Shown here: positions 21,194 through 32,181 of the stretch, in pieces | Layout: the number at the start of each line of letters is the position of its first letter | Numbering within the stretch: position 1 is the stretch's first letter | Source: Bactrocera neohumeralis | Lineage: Eukaryota; Arthropoda; Insecta; Diptera; Tephritidae | Length of the DNA stretch: 64,000 nucleotides | Direction of reading: 5' to 3' | Assembly (NCBI RefSeq): GCF_024586455.1 | Contig: NW_026089623.1 | Span: forward strand, 11,864,784 to 11,928,783 | Program-made: the position numbers and the translations under genes | Notes under the pieces: model-generated | The model's database searches: none | The model's input: the letters and a program-made list of their open reading frames with translations, nothing else | Told to the model about the DNA's origin: nothing

Positions 21194-21597
21194 TCAAGAA
21201 ATCGTGTCCATCGACTTCGAAAACACGGGGCACTTAGCGTAGCTAGCCTCGAGTTCACAAGTTCTCAAGGCTGTATCCTCGCAAAATTCCCAGTGGGTGA
21301 CAACTGATGTATTGTTTGTCTTCTTAACTAGCTTATACGTTACCATAAAATTCAGAAATATCATCCCGGCTGAATGGGAGTTCAGCGTCAACTTCTTTAA
21401 TATTATTTAGTATCCTTTCCCACAGCACTGACTTTTTTTGCGTTTGGCAGCGAAATCGCCCTCATAACGCAGTCGGGTGGACAGAAGCAGCTTTTTACGC
21501 TCGTAAATCCATTTTTTGCTATATCACTTAAAACAACCTATTTAAATATAAATTAATAAACCAGTAATAAGAATGCTTACCAATCTGAGTTCACCAT
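21194..21597 (-). pseudogene. Myb/SANT-like DNA-binding protein fragment
   Basis: The minus strand reads MVNSDW, a 62-bp GT..AG intron (21519-21580), then WIYERKKLLLSTRLRYEGDF, a shift to VLWERILNNIKEVDAELPFS, RDDISEFYGNV and, in a further frame, TYKLVKKTNNTSVVTHWEFC to the end. Trp-spaced helices with L..I.EVD...FS.DD and TYK.VKK.NN fit the Myb/SANT-like (zeste/trihelix) domain found in Harbinger accessory proteins and some host regulators. It lies next to a Harbinger MITE, so a transposon origin is likelier. Confidence 0.65.
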
Positions 21598-21630
21598 CGT
21601 TGCGTTTAAACTTTGAAAAGCATTAGTGAT

Positions 21631-22110
21631 GCGGGATTTTCTATATCACTCTTGCTCTTGCAAAACCCTTGCACGGTGCACGAATTGCAGAATTTTCCTC
21701 TTGGTGCAACGGCACAACAACAAACATATGCAGAAAATTATTTACAATGGCTATAAAATATGTCAGACCAAAACCCGTGTTAATTGTTTGCAATGACACG
21801 TAAAAAATAATTGCAACCCTGTGCTAGCTCTCATTTTACTTTAATACATATTTTGACGTTAAATTGTTGAGGAAGGTAAATTTTAAATAGATTTTATAAT
21901 TTCTATTTAAATTATAAAGGTTTGTTACAGTTTTTTTTGTTAAGAATGAATGCAAAATGTGCGCCAATTCACAATAGTCATTTACAATAAATTGACCGAA
22001 TCAGCCGTTCATATATCACTAGATTCTGCAATGGGTGCTCTCGTGCCCTAGTATATTTCGGTATAGGATTTTTTCAATCTGCACTCTTACAAGAGCAAGA
22101 GAATCCCCCT
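21631..22110 (-). mobile_element. Harbinger MITE, related to the element at 6284-7804
   Basis: The reverse complement starts AGGGGGATTCTCTTGCTCTTG and follows the left 150 bp of the 6284 element closely (ATCCTATACCGAAATATAC, GAGAGCACCCATTGC, AATCTAGTGATAT). It then jumps to the right 230 bp (TTCCTCAACAATTTAACG, CAGGGTTGCAATTAT, GTGCCGTTG). The transposase and Myb genes are absent. This makes it an internal-deletion derivative. The left end (21631) has a small insertion in the TIR. Flanks AGTGAT / AGTGTA are similar. Confidence 0.85.
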
Positions 22111-22583
22111 AGTGTAATGTAATAAATAGTGCGGATGCTTATTTGAACTTTGTTCGTATGCATTAACGTTTGCAGTCTTTGCTTACCATTTTTTCGTAGT
22201 TAAAACGGATTTTATAATACAGTACTTTTCGGATATAAGACCCCCGGTTAAAAGATTTCCCCGCTTATAAGGAAATAAAATCAGGTCACAAAAAATTCCA
22301 CATAAGCAATATACAGAAAAATCCCCGGTTAATGTGTTCCCCGTTTAAAAGGTCTTCCCGCTTATTGAAAATGTGCGAGCCATTTAAAGAAATCCATACA
22401 AAAATTCCCAGATATAAGAATGAAAAATCTGACAACACTTATTTGATTTTTTTTTTTGCGGTATGGCAATCTGTAAAAACATATGTTTGTTGATTAATGG
22501 TGGCAAATGTGAAACTTTGGCAAAAGTGTAAGTGAAATAATTTGTATGTTTGCAAAATGTATTAGCGTTTATTTTTTTACAGG

Positions 22584-24153
22584 ATGGCTGGTAACAAAAG
22601 AAAGACGCTTTCCATAAAGGAGAAACTTAAAGTTATCGCTGAAAGTAAAATTATATCAAAACCTCAATTGTGTCCCAAATATGGGTGCTCTTCATGTACA
22701 TTAAAAAAATTTTAAGAAACGCAGGTGAAATTGCTAACAAATCGTCAACGCGCAAATTGTCTGCAAAAAGATTGAGACAAGGTAAAGAAGCCCAGGTGGA
22801 GCAGGCGTTAAGGCGCAAGGATGGCTCTGGCGACTACAGAAGCGCAATGGCATTCAGCTAAAAAATATTCACGGCGAAGAACGCTCCACTGATAAGGAAA
22901 ATGCGGAAATATTTCTGAGCACAACTCTTCCACATATTATAGCAAACTACTTGTATGATCAGGCGAATATTTTCAATGTAGACGAAAGTGCCTTGTTCTT
23001 TAAAGCATTAGGGACAAACAGTGAAAGGGTTCAATACCTCTAAGGACCGGCTAACGCTCCTTTTAATTTGCAATGCCACAGGAAATTTTAGGGAAGCCAT
23101 TGTCATTGGAAAGTCAAAGAGTCCGCGATGCTTTAAAAATAAAGTTTTGCCCTTAAAGGTTGGTACGCAGCTCTCAAGTAATTGCTCAAGAAAAAAATAC
23201 ATTATTTCTCAAGTACGCATTGTTAATGATCTACATTAGAAGAGCAAGAGAGAATAAACAAAGAAAACAAACTTTATGCGTAATATGTATGTGTGTATCT
23301 GTATGGTAATATAAATATTTTCATTGAGATTGAAGAAATGTTGTTGATGATTGGTAGGTTTTATACAACATTTCAAAATGGAATATACTCCATAATAATG
23401 ATTTCAACTAATTTAGGATGAATTTGACGATTACTTCGATTTTCCTTCAAGAAAGAATTGTTGATTTGATGTTTCTTTGCAAAACCAGGTTTGCCATATT
23501 CACATTTTACTGAAAAAAGTATTAAAAATTAGTACTAGATTTCTTGAGAGCTGCGTACTAGCACAAGTAAATTTATCGCATTGAAGTTTCTTGACCGTTT
23601 CTTAAGCGTTTTTTTATATGAAGTTTTTACGTTTCTTGAGAGCTGCGTACTAAGCTTAAAGTATTACTCTAACAAGAAAGCCTGGATGACGCAGGAGGTT
23701 TGGGGTAAAGTTTTAAATAAGTTGGGTACACAAAAGAGAGAACAGAAACCTATATCAATTCCAAACTGTTTCAAGAAGGTAAGTTCGTTAAAATTTCACA
23801 ATGTTTGCTTATTATATTCATTATTGTTTTTTTTTATAACTCCACCCACTGATCAGCAATTTGAAGATACAAGTGCTGAAGTAGAAACAATCGTTGAGGA
23901 AATTGTAAGTTTCATTGTTGATGCAGAAGCAGATCCACTGCAAATTGATAACAACAGGTCTGAAGATGAAGAGGAGACTGAGGAAGTGCTAAAAACACCG
24001 TCACTTGCAGAAGTTCTGTATTGCATTCACAGCCTCAGAGCCCACCTCCTGACAAAAAATAAATATATTGCTGAATTAGAAAGCATGGAAGGAGACATTC
24101 TCCATAATAAGATGTCTTTCCAATCTAAAATAACAAATTTTTTTAAAATGTAA
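22584..24153 (+). pseudogene. Tigger/pogo (CENP-B-like) DDE transposase, broken
   Basis: A splice-acceptor-like tract (TTTTTTTACAG) precedes ATG at 22584. The reading begins AGNKRKTLSIKEKLKVIAES and CPKYGCSSCTLKKI (HTH_psq-type), passes QVEQALRRKDGS, then FNVDESALF-like remains near 22975 and KGFNTSKDRLTLLLICNATG of the DDE_1 domain. It is cut at 23159 by the MITE and resumes at 23656 with KYYSNKKAWMTQEVW. The C-end has an acidic tail (EDEEETEEVLKTP) and a hydrophobic segment that may be an unspliced intron (23778-23855). Frameshifts before 23000 make it inactive. Confidence 0.85.
23159..23655 (+). mobile_element. MITE family M, copy 1 (497 bp) in Tigger transposase
   Basis: Ends GTTGGTACGCAGCTCTCAAG and inverted GCTTAGTACGCAGCTCTCAAG, flanked by TTAAAG on both sides (23153-23158, 23656-23661). 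Removing the element and one TTAAAG rejoins the transposase frame exactly, so the duplication is real. It has no coding capacity. Copies 2 and 3 lie at 24763-25279 and 35690-36202. Confidence 0.92.
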
Positions 24154-24521
24154 TTTTTTAAGACTTCGTTCAGTGCAAAATTTTTTCAAGCATGGTTGTC
24201 GCCCATTTCATTTGTTCCTTACATTTTTATATTTTGTTTTTTATATGAATTTTACTTTTGTTTTTTTCTGTTGACTATGTAGTGATGAATACATATAGTT
24301 AAGTACTTTTAAAAAGTATCTAATAAATATTTACATACTCGTTGCTTAAAAAAGTAATTGTTTCATATGTGCAATTTTATATAAGCCTCAAAAGGTACAT
24401 AAAGCGGGAATTTCATATAAGCCCCAAAAGTGCTATTAACCGGCGTTTTCATATAAGACTTCCCCGGATAAAGTGTTCCAATTTTGAGCATTTCGCTCGG
24501 CTCTTATATCAAAAAATACTG

Positions 24522-24762
24522 TATATAAAAACATATGTATGTTGTATGTATGTATTTAGAATAAATGAAATAAATACTCTCACTTTTTTTCCTCAGGTAG
24601 CGGTTTAGGTGTATGTATGTATTTTTGTCCCAGTTTTGTCGAGAATTCCTTTTCTCTTCTTCCAGCTGTTTACGGGCTTCTAGAGCATGTTGTTGTTTGT
24701 GGTTTTATTTTTTAAATTCGCGCCACTTACTTGTTGCATTTATGTTTATGTTATTGTTTAAG
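24522..24762. other. no firm gene; short antisense open stretch
   Basis: Between Tigger and MITE copy 2. The minus strand near 24620-24735 reads HALEARKQLEEEKRNSRQNW in one open frame, coiled-coil-like, but without clear splice sites. It could be an exon relic of a host gene or chance. Confidence 0.3.
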
Positions 24763-25279
24763 GTTGGTATCCAGCTCTTAAGTAATTGCTCAAGAAAAAA
24801 AATATATTATTTCTTCAAGTAATTTTGACAGCTGGTTACGCATTGTGAATGATCCACATTAGAAGAGCAAGAGAAAATAAACAAGCTTTGTGTGTAATAT
24901 GTATGTATGCATGCGTATATGTAGTAACATAAATATCTTCATCGCGATTTAAGGAATGTGGATGAAGATTGGTAGGTTTTATACATAATTTCAAAATGAA
25001 CTATAGTTCATAATAATGATTTTAACTAATTTAGAATGAATTTAACGATTACTTTGAGTTTCCTTCAAGAAACAATTGCTGATTTCATGTTTCTTCGCAA
25101 AACCAGGTTTGTCATATTCGCATTTTATTGAAAAAATGTATTAAAAATTAGTACTAGATTTCTTGAGAGCTGCGTACTATGTAGCACAAGTAAATTTATC
25201 GCATTCAAGTTTCTTGACCGTTTCTTAAGCGTTTTTTTTATATGAAGTTTTTATATGTCTTGAAAGCTGGATACTAAGC
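24763..25279 (+). mobile_element. MITE family M, copy 2 (517 bp)
   Basis: Starts GTTGGTATCCAGCTCTTAAG and ends inverted GCTTAGTATCCAGCTTTCAAG, flanked by TTTAAG (24757-24762) and TTTAGG (25280-25285). Collinear with copy 1 throughout (AATGATCCACATTAGAAGAG, GGTAGGTTTTATAC and CGCAAAACCAGGTTT blocks). No ORF. Confidence 0.9.
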
Positions 25280-25589
25280 TTTAGGTGCCTTTGAGAGGCA
25301 TCACGACAGGCTAAAGTTTATGGCATACTAACTGTCACATCTATTGCCATTGCAGTTGCTAGATCTGTATGTGGGCATTTCTTATCATAACATAATCATT
25401 TGCGAAAAGGCGTGGGGTAGGTAGGTTCGATTATGTGGAAATTAAAAAAAGGAGAAATATATTTTTTTCTACAAAAGTATTACTTGAAAAAAAAAAAAAA
25501 GATTTCATATATTCTGACTAAAATAATTTTAGCATAAATATTATGTATCAATTGAAATAATAAATTTAATATGAGCAATGATATTTTTA
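25280..25589. other. no gene seen
   Basis: Short unique-looking stretch between the MITE and the LINE, with a poly-A run at 25489-25500. Nothing recognised. Confidence 0.5.
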
Positions 25590-27895
25590 GAGGATGGGAG
25601 AAGTTCACTCAAGTGAGGAAAGTTCTCTGATCGCCATTCACTTGGGAGTGGCCAGAAACAATTCTTTTACATATGGCTCAAGCAGCTCACGACTTCCGAC
25701 CTTTCACCAAGTATCCTCTGGGTAGCATAAGAACATCCGTTTGAAGGCGAGCTAAAGTGAGAAGGCGAAACATCCCCTCCGCAGGGTTGTGCGGTGGGTT
25801 TGGGACCCGCCACGTAAAACAACGCCCCCAATGAAAAGAAACAACAAGCCTCGGGTCAGTGACCCGAATTTTGATGACGACCATGGCAAACGAAATAAGG
25901 ATGCCTTCTATGAGCGCTTGGAGCGCACCTACGAGCGCTGCCCCTGCCACGATATTACAATCGTTCTTGGCGACTTTAACGCCAGGTTGAGCAAAGAAGG
26001 TATCTTTGGGACGACGGTCGGTAAACTCAGCCTCCACGACGAAACATCCCCAAATGGACTCAGGATCGACTTCGCTGGGGTTCGAAATATGGTTATCTGT
26101 AGTACTGGATTCCAGCACAAGTAGATTCATCAAGCCACCTGGTTGTCTCCGGATCGAAAAACCACCATCCAGATCGATCACGTTTTGATAGACAGAAGAC
26201 ACGCCTCCAGCGTTTCAGATGTGCGTGAACTCCGAGGTCTTAACATCGACTCGGACCACTATCTTGTTGCAGCCAAGATTCGCACCCGCCTCTGTGCAGC
26301 AAAAAACGCGTGCCAACAAACAAAAGGAAGGTTCCATTGCTCGACCATGAAGAAGTTCGAATAGCAATTGCCCGTCTGAAGAACAACGAAGCAGCGGGGG
26401 CTGATGGATTACCGTCCGAGCCTTTTAAACAGGGAGGCGAAGAACTGATAAGGAGCATGCATCAGCTTCTTTGAAAAATATGGTCGAACGCAAGCATACC
26501 CAACGATTGGAATCTAAATCTGCTCTGCCCAATCCACAAAAAGAGTGCCCCACAATCTGTGCCAATAACCTTGGGATAAGCTTCCTCAAAATCACGTATA
26601 AGGTTCTATCGAGCGTATTGTGTGAAAGATTAAAGCCCACCGTCAACAAACTGATTGGACCTTATCAGTGTGGCTTTAGACCTGGCAAATCAACAACCGC
26701 CAAGATATTCACCATGCGCCAAATTTTGGAAAAGACCCTTGAAAGAAGAATCGACAAACACCACCTCTTCGTCGATTTCAAAGCTGCTTTCAATAGCACA
26801 AAAAGGAGCTACCTTTATGCCGCGATGTCTGAATTTGGTATTCCCGCAAAACTAATACGGCTGTGTAAACTGACGTTGAGCAACACAAAAAGCTCTGTCA
26901 GAATCGGAAAGGACCTCTCCGAGCCGTTTGATACCAAACGAAGTGCCAGAAAAGGCGACTCCCTTTGTGCGATTTCTTCAACCTGCTGCTAGAGAAAATA
27001 TTTCGGGCTGCACAACTTAATCGAACAGGTAGAATCTTTTATAAGAGTGTACAGCTGCTGGCGTATGCCGATGATAATGATATCATCAGCCTCAACACCC
27101 GCGCCGTTAGTTCTGCTTTCTCCAGACTGGACAAGGAAGCAAAAAAAAATGGGCCTAGCAGTGAACGAGGGCAAGACGAAATATCTCCTGACATCAAACA
27201 AACAGTCGTCGCACTCGCGACTTTTCGCTTACGTCACTGTTGACAGTCATAACCGTGAAGTTGTAGATAGTTTCGTATATTTGGGAACCAGTGTGTACAC
27301 CTCCAACAATGTCAGCCTGGAAATCCAATGCAGGATAACTCTTGCCAACAGGTCCTACTTCGGACTGAGTAGGCAATTGAGAAATAAAGTCCTCTCTCGA
27401 CGAACAAAAACCAAACACTATAAGTCACTCATAATTCCCGTCCTGCTATATGGTGCAGAGGCTTGGACGATGACAACAACTGATGAGTTGACGTTGCGAG
27501 TTTTCGAGAGAAAAGTTGTGCGAAAGATTTATGGATCTTTGTGCGTTGGACACGGCGAATTTTGCAATCAATGGAACGATGAGCTGTATGAGATATATCA
27601 CGACATCGACATAGTTCAGCGAATTAAAAGACAGAGGCTGCGCTAGCTAGGTCATGTTGTCCGGATGGACGAAAACACTCCAGCTCTGAAAGAATTCGAC
27701 GCCGTACACGCCGGGAGAAGCAGAGGAAGAGGAAGACCTCCACTCCGTTTGAAGTATCAGGTGGAGAAGGACCTGGCTACGCTTGGAATATCCAATTGGC
27801 GCCACGTAGCGAAAAGAAGAAACGACTGGCGCGCTGTTGTTAACTCGGCTATAATCACGTAAGCAGTATCTACGCCAATTAAAAAGAAGAATGAT
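25590..27895 (+). mobile_element. RTE-like LINE, longest copy in the window
   Basis: Runs from linker sequence (GTTCTCTGATCGCCATTCAC) through endonuclease, reverse transcriptase and C-terminal domain to about 27895, just before the BEL LTR. It is 5' truncated and lacks a block between endonuclease and RT. No target duplication was found by eye. Its ORF is listed separately. Confidence 0.85.
25789..27862 (+). pseudogene. LINE endonuclease-reverse transcriptase polyprotein, frameshifted
   Basis: Single-ORF polyprotein in the family. Endonuclease: AFYERLERTYERCPCHDITI, VLGDFNARLSKEGIFG, SLHDETSPNG and NIDSDHYLVAAKIR (25900-26310). RT: RLKNNEAAGADGLPSE, KVLSSVLCERLKP, LIGPYQCGFRPGKST, HHLFVDFKAAFNS (motif A), MSEFGIPAKLIRLC, then LLAYADDNDIISL (motif C, 27056-27090), and LGTSVYTSNNVSLEI. 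The C-end has RTKTKHYKSLIIPVLLYGAE, RKVVRKIYG and a basic SRGRGRPPLRLKYQVEKDLA tail ending 27862. At least five frame changes and an early stop at 27643 make it inactive. The catalytic boxes are still readable. Confidence 0.9.
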
Positions 27896-27925
27896 ATTTT
27901 GATTTATGATTGCATAAGTTTATAA

Positions 27926-28396
27926 ATGAGCATCCTCCCCCGACCTCAACACAGACACCACATCGTCTCAAACTCATACCACTGACACGCAACCTTCACC
28001 AAACTCACCATATTACGCTTGCAGCCAAAATTCTACACTACTCATGAGAGCACCGTATACCGACACCAACACACATGTACACCAACCACAATCACACCAT
28101 CTGAGTCAGCACAAACGGGAATAAAGAAGTGCCGATAAACAGATCCAGTTCAGTTCGTTCGGCGACATTAACAACGATCGGTCCTACGTTTTCACGTTCC
28201 GCTTTTATCTTCCGCCATCCTTTGCGATACCTGCTGAGTTTAAATAATTTAATTTAATTGAAAATCCGTGCACAATATCATCAATTTGTTAAGTATAACC
28301 TCCGTTTGTATAAATATCCACACGAATAGATAAACCCCTATTTTCGCTATTTTTTCTTACTTATAGTGAAGTGAATTAACAAAAGGTGAGTGCAAT
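27926..28396 (+). repeat. BEL/Pao 5' LTR (3' half secure)
   Basis: The last 130 bp (TTAATTGAAAATCCGTGCAC..TATCATCAATTTGTTAA to AACAAAAGGTGAGTGCAATT) recurs at 36205-36290 after the pol genes, as expected for the 3' ends of paired LTRs. It is followed by CATGGTCCTTCGAGCCA, a leader motif I associate with dipteran BEL/Pao elements (memory, unverified). The left boundary is a guess at the first TG after the LINE. The 5' half shows no clear match downstream. Confidence 0.6.
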
Positions 28397-28448
28397 TGTT
28401 AACATGGTCCTTCGAGCCATACAGAAAGGCACATTGGTTACCAAAAGT

Positions 28449-28526
28449 GAAGTGCAGTGCCACAAAACATACAAAAAGTCACAAATTGAAGTGCAGTGTC
28501 ACAAAGCATACAAAAATCTACAAATG
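28449..28526. repeat. 39-bp tandem repeat, two copies
   Basis: GAAGTGCAGTG.CACAAA.CATACAAAAA repeats with a 39-bp period in the BEL leader. Confidence 0.85.
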
Positions 28527-29166
28527 TGAGTGGCAAAAAAAATTATGCACCACAATAAAAAATGAGTGAAATTAAAAGTGCGGTCAACCAAATAACCAAA
28601 TATGCAGTGTACTAAAGTACACACAAGTGCAAAAACAAAAGAAAAAACGAAAAACGAAACAGTGGAAACTAATACAAAACCACCAACGTCAAAAATAACA
28701 CAACAATTAAAACTTTACTAACAAAATAAAAACGGGCGCGAAACTTAAAAAATCGAAAATCTTTTAAACTAATACAACTACATAATAAATTGTATATAAT
28801 CAAACTAAAAGTAAAAGAACCACCAACACATCGGAACAGCGGAATAGGATCAACTCAACAACAGGAGGAACAGCAGCAAGCCTACACGCACCCAATATTT
28901 CCATACACAACTCCCCAAAATCCCTGAGGGAAATTAAAGTGAGTGTATCCATTCCACCTTTAATTTATTATTATACAAGTATGTATGTACATATATATGT
29001 ATGTATCGTCGCACCAACGGTCAACAGCATAAAATCGATAGCTATTAAATCCGTTTAATCAAAACGGTTAGTGAAAGCTCAGCGGTGAATTCAAGTATCG
29101 ATATAAACGCAATACAATACGGTAAATAATATGCATATGTGTATGTTGCCCTATTCAGCTCATCAA

Positions 29167-29290
29167 CTGTGAGAGGGATACTTGCAAATTATTTTAGCAA
29201 TACCGTTTCAGATTATTAAGCTGTGAGAGGGATACTTGCAAATTATACGGACAATACCGCTTCAGCTTATTAAGCTGTGAGAGGGATTGC
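29167..29290. repeat. 54-bp tandem repeat, about 2.3 copies
   Basis: CTGTGAGAGGGATACTTGCA starts at 29167 and 29221 and, shortened, at 29275, exactly 54 bp apart. Each is followed by AATACCG.TTCAG.TTATTAAG. Confidence 0.9.
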
Positions 29291-29340
29291 TTCCAAAAGA
29301 GTAATAGTTCAGTCAAAATAGACATTCCAGTTTGCATTAA

Positions 29341-29785
29341 TTCCCAACAAGCTGGATTTTTGTGCAAGCCTTGGATCCGTCATTACAAATGACACGTCAA
29401 AAGTTCCCATTGATCCCACTTGTGCGTTGTTTTTTATTCGAGGTCAAAGGTCACAAATTTGCGTTTTTGCGTATATCTCTGAAACAATGAGAGCTTCGGA
29501 AAAAAGTCCGCAGGAAAGTCGTATTTTCGACTATATGCACACATTTCTGCACCACCTCTGAGGAAGTGACCACGTCGCTTTTTTTGAAGTGGTTTCCCCA
29601 CACAATATATTTTTACTTAAAATATATATTTTTATCTAAAGAATGTAATCAGACACTATTTTATTGATGAAATTTATTTTTTTTTTCAATTTAATTAAAA
29701 TTTTAACAGCAAGAAAATTACATCATCATTTAACATAAAATTCTTCAAAGTCACTCGTTTCTTCCTCTTCACTGTTTTCTTCCTC
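29341..29785. other. no gene seen; 3' flank of the unnamed gene
   Basis: May be the 3' untranslated part of the minus-strand repeat gene that follows. A GAGG/GAAGAAA-rich acidic-coding stretch near 29755-29810 belongs to its C-terminus. Confidence 0.4.
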
Positions 29786-31706
29786 TTACTCGATTTGTGT
29801 CGACTGCTCCAAGAAGAGAGATATATCAGTTATATCCTCATCAGTTTCGAAACAATCTTCATCTGTTACATTTGATTCAATTTTCGTGCAAGATTGGCCT
29901 TCACAATTGGTACAAAATTGTATTGAGTAATTTTTCTGGAGCAGGTGGCAGTAAAGTCTGGATTGGCTCCAACTAATATTCATCAATTTCCAACCCCAAT
30001 CTTCAGGATTTAGATCATTACCTAGCCACATATGCACTTGTTAGAACACACGAAAAAAGTGTTGATAAGCAGAAGCAGAGCTTGGAGGGAGACAAGATAA
30101 TTGCACTGTCTTATTGTTTCTTGTATTTTTCACTTCCATACATAGCAAGGAGAACACGAATTCCATTGGTGAGGATAACATCTGCTGACGAGTTAATACT
30201 ATTTGTAAATACTTTTGCATTATCAATCAAGTCTTCACGTTTTTCAAACAATTTGAATACTGTACATGAGCTTTTGCTGCAAAGTCTTTCGCTGAAGGGA
30301 CTTTGTTTACTCGTGATGTAGGTTTTTCGGCTATAGCTGCTGCTTGTGGAGTTATAATTTGAATGATACCCATTATATGGAACGTGTTATGGCCGTCTAG
30401 AGTATGTACATTGATGTCAGCATTGTCCAGTTTCTGGTGGTAGAATATAAAGTGGACGATGAAGAACTGCTGCTGCCTCGTACATCACGGTTTCATTATA
30501 CGATGCATTGCATGAAAAAATTTGAATAGGACGTTTTGATCCAAACCGTCGATGAAAAAAACACTGAGAGACCCAATTGTAACCGTGATCTGAAAGACCT
30601 AGGCCGAACAGCAGCCACAATGCAGTGGCTGACATTTGTACATTTTAATTTCAAGTGTTCCAATTTACATACATAGTTCATTTTTCAAAATTATTTGCTC
30701 TAACAAATAAGTCAAGGATTCTGGAATATCCCTATTGATATCTTCGAACATCTGAGTATGTGGAGGATAATTATCAGAGTCAAACACTATCGACTAAATA
30801 TCTTCTCGAACAATTGCTGCAGCTGCTTCAAGTATTCCTTTCCGCTTCCTTTTCATTTTGCTTTTTATTCTTATACCAAGCTATGCTGAGGACGTCATGC
30901 TGTTTGTCGATGAAGCAAATGATAGTTGAACTTCCCAATTTCTCAGTTACAATGATTCTATTACCATACTTTAACTTGAGTTTTGACTTAATTGCTCTAG
31001 TATCGATCGATGGTTCTTTGCAAATATCTTTCAATTCTTGCATTGAAAATTGACAATCATCATGACTTTCAATAAATGCAAATATTTCTTCCATCGCTGA
31101 AGTAATAGAATCACTTTCAGGACGACCGACTTTACCTCCACTGAAAGTTTTCAGAAACGAAGTGTAACAATCACTGTGGTAGTTAGCCTCAGCAGCAACT
31201 AAGTCGTATTCATACTGCACGCGGGCAATGACACTTCTTGCTAAGTCATCAAAACGAGTCTGAGCTTCCTTCAAGATAGTTTACTTGAAGTCAAGGGTTG
31301 AAACTTGAGACACTCTTCCTCGAAGATGCTGAACTTTTTTCATTTCAGCCGTTTTATCTGCTTCATTGCCACAGGATAAACAGTATTTCTTGAATCAAAA
31401 AGACGATTCATTACCTCGTGCTCTAGTACGAGGAGGACTAATCCCAGATGTGGTAGCTATCTCCGCCTCACGCTGTCTTTTAGCTCCAGCGATGCTGCTC
31501 TTCCGGGCGTATGCTTTACGTCACTACTTATGTATCGTTACAGATGTTTTGTCCTTCAAATATTCATCGAACACATCACCCCTTTCAGTACTTGAATCCA
31601 TTAAAGTCTTTAGCCCACGATCAACAACTACAATTTCACTTTCAGTCAAAGATTCATTGCAAATAAAGCAAACTTCTGATATTTTTACAAAATTTTGTGA
31701 CGGCAT
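29786..31706 (-). pseudogene. second unnamed repeat gene (zinc-finger, TE-associated), decayed
   Basis: From Met at 31706: SQNFVKISEVCFICNESLTE (CxxC), GLKTLMDSSTERGDVFDEYL and TSVTIH. After shifts come RTRAREVMNRLFDSRN, RFDDLARSVIARVQYEYDLV, AAEANYHSDCYTSFLKTFSG, FAFIESHDDCQFSMQELKDI, LKLKYGNRIIVTEKLGSSTI and DVLSIAWYKNKK (30828-31274). Further pieces are TNGIRVLLAMYGSEKYKK, LPPSSASAYQHFFRVF, MWLGNDLNPEDWGWKLMN and a Cys-rich end FCTNCEGQSC followed by an acidic tail. I recognise the order as a widespread uncharacterised repetitive protein of insects and other invertebrates. No function is established to my knowledge. It sits inside the BEL element. Confidence 0.65.
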
Positions 31707-31804
31707 GGTTAAAAAAAAGAATATAATTCACAAACACTTCTATTCACTACGAAAACCCGTTCAAAACTGCCTGCATTTACTAAAGCTATGTGTTAAACTT
31801 ACAA

Positions 31805-31904
31805 NNNNNNNNNNNNNNNNNNNNNNNNNNNNNNNNNNNNNNNNNNNNNNNNNNNNNNNNNNNNNNNNNNNNNNNNNNNNNNNNNNNNNNNNNNNNNNNN
31901 NNNN
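31805..31904. other. assembly gap, 100 N
   Basis: Exactly 100 N, between the unnamed repeat gene and the BEL gag end, so the join across it is not proven. Confidence 0.99.
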
Positions 31905-32181
31905 AACGTTCAACACGACTCTGTACAAACTGCTTGTCCCACTCACACAATCTTAATAATTGTGAAAGAAAATTCAATTGCGTATATTGCCACAAAAAGC
32001 ATCATTCTATGTTGCACTTCAAAAACTTTCCCAACACACCTCAAAGTAGCGCTTTCTCTAGAAAAGCTACTGGTTTAGTTGCAACAGCAACTCCCGAAAC
32101 ACAAAATCCCGAAACTTGGCGGTGTCTCTTGCTGCTCAAAGACATAAAAAACTCAAACGCTACACAGCGAGAATCAAAGTA
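31905..32181 (+). pseudogene. BEL/Pao gag C-terminus, zinc knuckles
   Basis: After the gap the frame reads STRLCTNCLSHSHNLNNCER and NCVYCHKKHHSMLHF, two Cys/His knuckles of a retroelement nucleocapsid, then a linker (TATPETQNPETWRCLL) and a stop after RESK. It leads into the protease region. Confidence 0.8.

Larger units (their letters stand above)
22221..24521 (+). mobile_element. Tigger/pogo-like transposon carrying a MITE
   Basis: TIRs CAGTACTTTTCGGATATAAG (22221) and inverted CAGTATTTTTTGATATAAG (24521), with TA on both sides (22219-22220, 24522-24523). The subterminal regions share CCCCGGTTAA / TTAACCGG-type motifs (22250-22350, 24430-24470). A CENP-B-type transposase fills the middle, and a 497-bp MITE sits inside it. 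Confidence 0.9.
28397..29340 (+). other. BEL/Pao leader, no intact gag
   Basis: A-rich sequence with two small tandem arrays and no convincing gag frame. It lies where the 5' untranslated leader and N-terminal gag should be, so gag is deleted or unrecognisable here. Confidence 0.5.

Noticed and set aside
22110..22220. Host gene start next to the Tigger element
   Set aside because: No frame or splice signal consistent with a host exon; the ATG at 22584 belongs to the transposase.
30082..31053. Plus-strand ORFs at 30082 and 30760
   Set aside because: Antisense to the conserved blocks of the minus-strand unnamed repeat gene.
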